A stretch of 64,000 nt of DNA from Sediminispirochaeta smaragdinae DSM 11293 (GTDB lineage Bacteria > Spirochaetota > Spirochaetia > DSM-16054 > Sediminispirochaetaceae), in the NCBI RefSeq assembly GCF_000143985.1, contig NC_014364.1, positions 558,001 to 622,000 of the forward strand, in the 5' to 3' direction. The notes beneath the pieces were generated by a model. That model was not told the DNA's origin, did not search any database, and saw only the letters and a program-made list of their open reading frames with translations. Below, piece after piece: positions 60,201 through 64,000 of this stretch (position 1 is its first letter; each line of letters opens with the position of its first letter). The position numbers were made by a program, and so were the translations under genes.

Positions 60201-61181
60201 TCAATCGACATACAATACAGACTTCGCGGCGCGAACCACCTTCTCGACCGAAGGTTGCGCTGCGAGTTCCAGCCTATGGTTGTAGGGCATGGGCACATCC
60301 TCTCCGCTGACCAGTTGGACCGGCGCATCGAGATAATCGAAACAGTCCCGCCCCACAAGAAAACCGATGTGACTGCCCACCGATGCTACAGGCCAAGCCT
60401 CGTCTACGACCACACAGCGGTTTGTTTTCCGCACCGATTCATAGATGGTTTCGGTATCGATGGGGCGTAGGCTTCGCAGGTCGATCACCTCTGCCTCTAT
60501 TCCCTCTTCTGCGAGTTTCTCTGCCGCCTGCAGCACCATGCGTACCGGTTTCGAATGGGCGATAAGAGTCACATCCTTTCCCGCCCTTTTTACGTCGGCT
60601 TTATCGAGGTCGATGAGATACTCCTCTGCGGGAACCTCTCCCTCCCAGGAATACATCAACTCCGCCTCGAGAAAGATCACGGGGTTATCGTCACGTATGG
60701 CACTTTTCAAAAGCCCTTTGGCATCGTAGGGAGTCGATGGTGCAACAACCTTCAGTCCGGGGATATGGGCATAAAAGGATTGGAGTGCCTGGCTGTGCTG
60801 GCTTGCCAGAAACTCGGCCGGCCCGTTAGGCCCCCGTATCACCATGGGGATCTTGAACTGCCCCCCTGACATGTAACGGGTTTTCGCCGCATTGCTGATC
60901 ACCTGATCGATGGCCATGAGGGAAAAGTTGAAGGTCATCCACTCGACAATGGGGCGCAGGCCAGCCATTGCTGCACCTATTCCCATACCGGTAAAACCCT
61001 CTTCGGCAATGGGGGTATCGATAACCCGCTTGGGTCCGAATGTCTCCAGCAAGCCCTGGGTTACCTTGTAGGCCCCATTATATTGGGCCACCTCTTCACC
61101 CATAAGCAGTACCGAATCGTCCCTCCTCATCTCCTCTTCTATTGCCTGTCGTATTGCTTCACGAAATGCTATTTTCGCCAC
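60201..61181 (-). CDS. pdhB: Pyruvate dehydrogenase E1 beta subunit, GTG start
   Basis: A 326-residue transketolase-like beta subunit. MGEEVAQYNGAYKVTQGLL and DTPIAEEGFTGMGIGAAMAG form the thiamine-site side. EFLASQHSQALQSFYAHIPG carries the family histidine, and IEAEVIDLRSLRPIDTETI lies in the C-terminal domain. The start is GTG 61181 behind GGGAGG, 16 bases after pdhA. Confidence 0.94.
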   Translation of the reverse strand: MAKIAFREAIRQAIEEEMRRDDSVLLMGEEVAQYNGAYKVTQGLLETFGPKRVIDTPIAEEGFTGMGIGAAMAGLRPIVEWMTFNFSLMAIDQVISNAAKTRYMSGGQFKIPMVIRGPNGPAEFLASQHSQALQSFYAHIPGLKVVAPSTPYDAKGLLKSAIRDDNPVIFLEAELMYSWEGEVPAEEYLIDLDKADVKRAGKDVTLIAHSKPVRMVLQAAEKLAEEGIEAEVIDLRSLRPIDTETIYESVRKTNRCVVVDEAWPVASVGSHIGFLVGRDCFDYLDAPVQLVSGEDVPMPYNHRLELAAQPSVEKVVRAAKSVLYVD

Positions 61182-61197
61182 AGTGTCCTCCCTTCTC

Positions 61198-62154
61198 TTA
61201 GGCCAGTATGTCGCTGTAAAGCGCTTCTATTTCCGGCTCCGGGCTTTCTTCCGCAAAGCTTGCAGCCTCTTCGCTGAGTTTCTTTGCCTCTTTGTCCCAT
61301 GCCTCGAGATCGGAGGCCTGAACTCCATCCTCCAGAAGCCCCTTTTTGAGAATCAGAATGGGATCGCGTTCTTTGTAGTCCTCGAGCTCCTCCCGTGTTC
61401 GATACTTTGCCGGATCGCTCATGGAATGGCCCTTGTAACGGTAGGTCTTTATCTCCAAGAGGGAGGGCATATGCTCCTTTCGTGCTTTCTCCACAAGCTC
61501 TTTTACATTTTCATGGACCGTAATCACATCCATCCCATCGATCTGACGCCCCTCGATGCCGTAACTTGAGGCCATGACCGAAAAGTCGTCGACTGCCGAA
61601 ACACGTCTAAAATCGGTGCCCATACCGTACTGATTGTTTTCGCAGATATAGACAACCGGCAGGCCGTATATCTTTGCAAGGTTGAGGCTCTCATGGAATG
61701 CTCCCTGATGGATGGCGCCGTCTCCGAAAAAACAGAGAACAACTCCGTCCTCTTCCCGGTAACGAATCTTTAGCCCGACCCCTGTGGCTACTGGAATTTG
61801 GCTGCCGACGATTCCATTTCCGCCAAACATATGTTTCTCGATGTCGAACATGTGCATGGAACCACCCTTTCCCTTGCTGCAACCGGTAACCTTTCCGTAG
61901 AGTTCCGCCATCACTGCCTTTGGATCCATACCCGATGCCAAGGCGTGGCCATGATCGCGGTAGGCGGCCACGATATAATCACTTTTTAGATCAAGAGCTC
62001 CGATGGCTCCGGTTGCGACAGCCTCCTGGCCAATGTAGAGATGGCAGAAACCTCCGATCTTTCGCAGACCGTACATCTGAGCGGCCTTTTCCTCAAATCT
62101 GCGAATAAGCAGCATCTTTTTATAGAGCGCTGTTTTTTGTTTTGTGTCTGTCAT
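61198..62154 (-). CDS. pdhA: Pyruvate dehydrogenase E1 alpha subunit
   Basis: A 318-residue alpha subunit. The thiamine-diphosphate motif reads FFGDGAIHQGAFHESLNLAKI-like (GDG ... N, residues ~145-170). DIEKHMFGGNGIVGSQIPVA and YRYKGHSMSDPAKYR (phosphorylation-loop region) are also conserved. It decarboxylates pyruvate together with pdhB. An aerobic-type PDH in a probably anaerobic spirochaete is notable but known in the phylum. ATG 62154 has AAGAGGT upstream and follows the pyridoxamine-oxidase-like gene by 9 bases. Confidence 0.94.
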   Translation of the reverse strand: MTDTKQKTALYKKMLLIRRFEEKAAQMYGLRKIGGFCHLYIGQEAVATGAIGALDLKSDYIVAAYRDHGHALASGMDPKAVMAELYGKVTGCSKGKGGSMHMFDIEKHMFGGNGIVGSQIPVATGVGLKIRYREEDGVVLCFFGDGAIHQGAFHESLNLAKIYGLPVVYICENNQYGMGTDFRRVSAVDDFSVMASSYGIEGRQIDGMDVITVHENVKELVEKARKEHMPSLLEIKTYRYKGHSMSDPAKYRTREELEDYKERDPILILKKGLLEDGVQASDLEAWDKEAKKLSEEAASFAEESPEPEIEALYSDILA

Positions 62155-62163
62155 AATGACCTC

Positions 62164-62604
62164 TTAACTAAAATCGACGATTCTCGATTCTCCCGTCATG
62201 GGCAGGAAGCTGCGCCCCCGCTCTATGATGGTCTCGACAACGACTAAGCTTCCTGCATCCGCGTTCAGCTTCCAGAAAACACCAAGTTTGCTACCGATCT
62301 CTTCGAGGACTTCGGCTCGCATTGAGGCATTTTCGATCAGGTTTGCTTTCCCATCGGCATAGGCGATACGATCGAGTCCCCTGGTTTGAAACATCCACTG
62401 AACCGAGGCGTTCGCCTCCAGCTGGCGTCTTTTGTCGAAGTCGAGTGAGGTAACCGCATAGATGGCGCCGGCGCGATCTTTCAAAATCGCCGGGGTCATC
62501 CAGCGCATTCGCGGGCTTCCGTCCCGATCGACCGTTGCAAGGATAGCCGTTTTTGCATCCTCAAGGAGTGATTCGATCTCAATAAGAAACTGCGATTTTG
62601 TCAT
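62164..62604 (-). CDS. Pyridoxamine-5'-phosphate-oxidase-like flavin/heme-binding-fold protein
   Basis: A 146-residue split-barrel protein (general stress protein 26-like): AILATVDRDGSPRMRWMTPAIL, IYAVTSLDFDKRRQLEANASVQWMF. True PdxH catalytic arginines are not recognisable, so it is probably an FMN- or F420-type reductase of unknown substrate. ATG 62604 follows GGAGGAA. It is the first gene of the pdh operon (PNPOx-like, pdhA, pdhB, pdhC, lpdA, tpx), perhaps linked to flavin or redox balance. Confidence 0.85.
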   Translation of the reverse strand: MTKSQFLIEIESLLEDAKTAILATVDRDGSPRMRWMTPAILKDRAGAIYAVTSLDFDKRRQLEANASVQWMFQTRGLDRIAYADGKANLIENASMRAEVLEEIGSKLGVFWKLNADAGSLVVVETIIERGRSFLPMTGESRIVDFS

Positions 62605-62699
62605 AGATGTTTCCTCCGTTGTTATTAATATGGTAAAACAAACAACAGAAGTGAAGGATTGTGAGTAAAAAAGTCGGAAAAGGAGTCGAAAGGAAAAGG

Positions 62700-63098
62700 T
62701 TACTCCTCGTCTAAATTACGTTCGAGTTCCCGTATGGCATTCATATGATTCTGAAGATACTTTTTTATTAAAGGGGTTTTTATTTCCCGATATCGAAGCA
62801 GCAGTTTCCGTTCGTCCTGACTGACCCGTAAGAATTCATCGCCAATTTCAGACGAATAGGCAGGTGGTGCTTCGGCGCCGCTTTCCGTATCAAGATGAAA
62901 GAAACAGTCGATAGGCACGGCCAGAATCTCCGCTATACGTCCCAATTGAAAAGCCGAGATCGAAGATGCTCCGTTCTCATATTTCTGGATTTGTTGATAT
63001 GAAACGCCAACCTTCTCTCCGAGGCTCGCCTGACTGAGGCCGCAGGCTTTGCGATAGGAACGTATGTTGCGCCCAATCGTCGATTTATCGGGGACCAT
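62700..63098 (-). CDS. XRE-family transcriptional regulator
   Basis: A 132-residue regulator. The Cro/CI-type helix-turn-helix at residues ~8-62 has IRSYRKACGLSQASLGEKVG and SYQQIQKYENGASSISAFQL. A charged C-terminal segment (SQDERKLLLRYREIKTPLIKKY) is probably for dimerisation, as in regulators of the SinR/alpha-proteobacterial CH00371 type. It may act on the pdh operon 95 bases downstream or on the divergent genes. ATG 63098 is 6 bases after a GATAAT box; AAAGGA upstream overlaps that box, so a leaderless message is likelier. Confidence 0.88.
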   Translation of the reverse strand: MVPDKSTIGRNIRSYRKACGLSQASLGEKVGVSYQQIQKYENGASSISAFQLGRIAEILAVPIDCFFHLDTESGAEAPPAYSSEIGDEFLRVSQDERKLLLRYREIKTPLIKKYLQNHMNAIRELERNLDEE

Positions 63099-63104
63099 AG
63101 GGTC

Positions 63105-63133
63105 ATTATCCTTTCCTCGTGTACGGCATACAA
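63105..63133 (-). promoter_or_regulatory. Promoter of the XRE regulator gene (leaderless type)
   Basis: TTGTAT (63128-63133), a 17-base spacer and GATAAT (63105-63110), ending 6 bases before ATG 63098. Confidence 0.55.
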
Positions 63134-63144
63134 CAAACCTTTGG

Positions 63145-63173
63145 TTGTGTCATAAATAAAACGATGCTACCAT
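63145..63173 (+). promoter_or_regulatory. Possible promoter of the small receiver-like gene
   Basis: TTGTGT (63145-63150), a 17-base spacer and TACCAT (63168-63173), ending 5 bases before GTG 63179. Confidence 0.4.
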
Positions 63174-63178
63174 TATGT

Positions 63179-63505
63179 GTGTCTGTATTGCATCGCCCAG
63201 CCATCTTTTTTCTCTGCCGGGACCGTTTATATGCGGATATTTTGTTCGACGTCTGTCCCTTCCGCTCTGTTCCCGTTTCCCTTGCCGAACGGGCGCTCAT
63301 CATCTCTTCCCTTCGGTTTTGTGGTGAGGACTATCTGCTTGCGAGAAAAATTTCCACATTGATGTCCGTATTTTTCGCCTCTCCCTTGCCCGATTTTCTC
63401 TTTGCCTCTTCCGATACTAAGGGTGATGAAAAGCGCTTTTGTTACCACCCCTTTCCGATTTCAGCCGACGAAATCATTGCTTTCCTTTCAATAACCGCTT
63501 CCTAA
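63179..63505 (+). CDS. Small protein, possibly a degenerate receiver-like domain
   Basis: A 108-residue protein from GTG 63179, VSVLHRPAIFFLCRDRL through DEIIAFLSITAS. Codon use matches the neighbouring genes. The order of a hydrophobic first strand, a middle PLPDFLFASS strand and a late YHPFPISADEIIAFL (cf. KPF..eEL in receivers) hints at a response-regulator fold lacking the phosphorylation Asp. That is a weak, visual resemblance. An ATG at 63162 would lengthen it by 6 residues (ATG TAC at 63119 by 20). Its stop directly abuts the -35 box of the RnfD-like gene. It could be non-coding, but the fit is good. Confidence 0.5.
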   Translation: MSVLHRPAIFFLCRDRLYADILFDVCPFRSVPVSLAERALIISSLRFCGEDYLLARKISTLMSVFFASPLPDFLFASSDTKGDEKRFCYHPFPISADEIIAFLSITAS

Positions 63506-63534
63506 TTGACAACGGCGGTTTCGCGTTTGATACT
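63506..63534 (+). promoter_or_regulatory. Promoter of the RnfD/NqrB-like gene (leaderless type)
   Basis: TTGACA (63506-63511), a 17-base spacer and GATACT (63529-63534), ending 7 bases before ATG 63542. The -35 begins immediately after the TAA of the small gene. Confidence 0.65.
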
Positions 63535-63541
63535 ATTTGAC

Positions 63542-64000
63542 ATGAGCAATAATGAAAAGCGAAAGCCATTCATGCAAAAACAGCCTCCGATGATCAGTGT
63601 CGTCCAGGCACTGATTCCGCTCTGCTTTGCAGCAGTCTATTTTTTCGGATGGCGTTTTCTCTTGGTGCTGGCTCTGGTAAACGGAGCAGGGATCCTTGCC
63701 GAATATCTGCTTGCCAGGGCTTATGGTATGAAGGTAACGAGCTCGATACTCGTTACCTCCTTTCTTTTCGCCCTTTCCCTGCCGCCGACCGTTCCCCTGT
63801 GGATTGCCGTTGTGGGAATCGTTTTTGGAGTCGTTTTTGGAAAGATGGTCTTTGGCGGATTCGGACGAAATATCTTTAACCCCGCTATCAGCGGCCGAGC
63901 TTTTATCTACATTAGTTTCGGTGTGCCAATGACCGGACGCTTTGTTCCTCCCGTCGGAGGAGCAGTCGGCGGTTTTGCTCATTGGCTTACCAAAACCGAT
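63542..64000 (+). CDS. RnfD/NqrB-family ion-translocating electron transport subunit (partial)
   Basis: The first 153 residues of a membrane protein cut by the window edge. After a polar start (MSNNEKRKPFMQKQ), hydrophobic helices follow (SVVQALIPLCFAAVYFFGW, ILVTSFLFALSLPPTVPLW). The family block FGGFGRNIFNPAISGRAF precedes the flavin-attachment region of RnfD/NqrB. It is probably part of an Rnf or Nqr complex coupling ferredoxin or NADH oxidation to sodium/proton export; further subunits would lie to the right. ATG 63542 lies 7 bases after a -10 box, without a ribosome site. Confidence 0.88.
   Translation, partial: MSNNEKRKPFMQKQPPMISVVQALIPLCFAAVYFFGWRFLLVLALVNGAGILAEYLLARAYGMKVTSSILVTSFLFALSLPPTVPLWIAVVGIVFGVVFGKMVFGGFGRNIFNPAISGRAFIYISFGVPMTGRFVPPVGGAVGGFAHWLTKTD

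Noticed and set aside
1..64000. CRISPR arrays, insertion sequences, prophage or defence systems
   Set aside because: No regularly spaced repeats, transposase, integrase, phage structural, toxin-antitoxin or restriction genes were recognised on either strand.

Overview
This 64 kb window looks like a compact chromosome segment of a free-living, probably anaerobic and salt-adapted spirochaete of the Spirochaeta/Sediminispirochaeta type. The evidence is an RfuABCD-type riboflavin transporter, a DUF5312-like protein of the treponemal type, a 412-residue PRPP synthetase, a CheD/PilZ/receptor-like operon, an ectoine-consumption cluster and mid-50% GC coding DNA with one AT-rich insertion. Species assignment is inference. 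No rRNA, IS element, prophage or CRISPR array was seen. There is one tRNA (CAU anticodon) and one FMN riboswitch.

Layout. 1-2.6 kb: a DMT exporter, an AT-rich lipoprotein hydrolase island, a truncated small gene and the tRNA. 2.7-10 kb: a HisKA_2 kinase, a RelA/SpoT-synthetase-TPR protein, an SDR/radical-SAM/unknown operon and a DesK/NarL two-component pair. 10.2-13.3 kb: a sugar ABC importer with no ATPase. 13.5-17.8 kb: a giant acyl-CoA dehydratase activase-like protein. 17.8-23.2 kb: the FMN-riboswitch-controlled riboflavin importer with rlpA at its end. 23.2-28.7 kb: PRPP synthetase, an FGGY kinase, a YgjP-like metalloprotease and a transglutaminase-fold protein. 28.7-43.6 kb: two IclR regulators and a long operon for ectoine/5-hydroxyectoine uptake and breakdown. 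43.7-50.3 kb: an HD hydrolase, the receptor-like/CheD/PilZ operon, an MsmK-type ATPase and a tethered binding protein. 50.4-54.7 kb: radical SAM, DUF5312-like, Ogt, a 49-residue membrane protein and a NYN protein. 54.7-62.6 kb: RlmKL, Tpx and the pyruvate dehydrogenase complex. The window ends in an XRE regulator, a small receiver-like gene and the start of an RnfD/NqrB subunit.

Two results stand out. First, the ectoine cluster replaces the usual DoeC aldehyde dehydrogenase with aspartate-semialdehyde dehydrogenase plus aspartate kinase. Run backwards, these would oxidise the aspartate semialdehyde made from ectoine and capture one ATP by substrate-level phosphorylation. Second, at least fourteen genes have a -35/-10 promoter (nearly always a 17-base spacer) whose -10 box ends exactly 6 or 7 bases before the start codon, with no usable Shine-Dalgarno. 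Transcription would therefore begin at or next to the start codon, which implies widespread leaderless mRNAs. This also fixes several GTG starts. Two of these promoters are divergent and share one -35 box, and two others have the stop codon of the preceding gene inside their -35 box.
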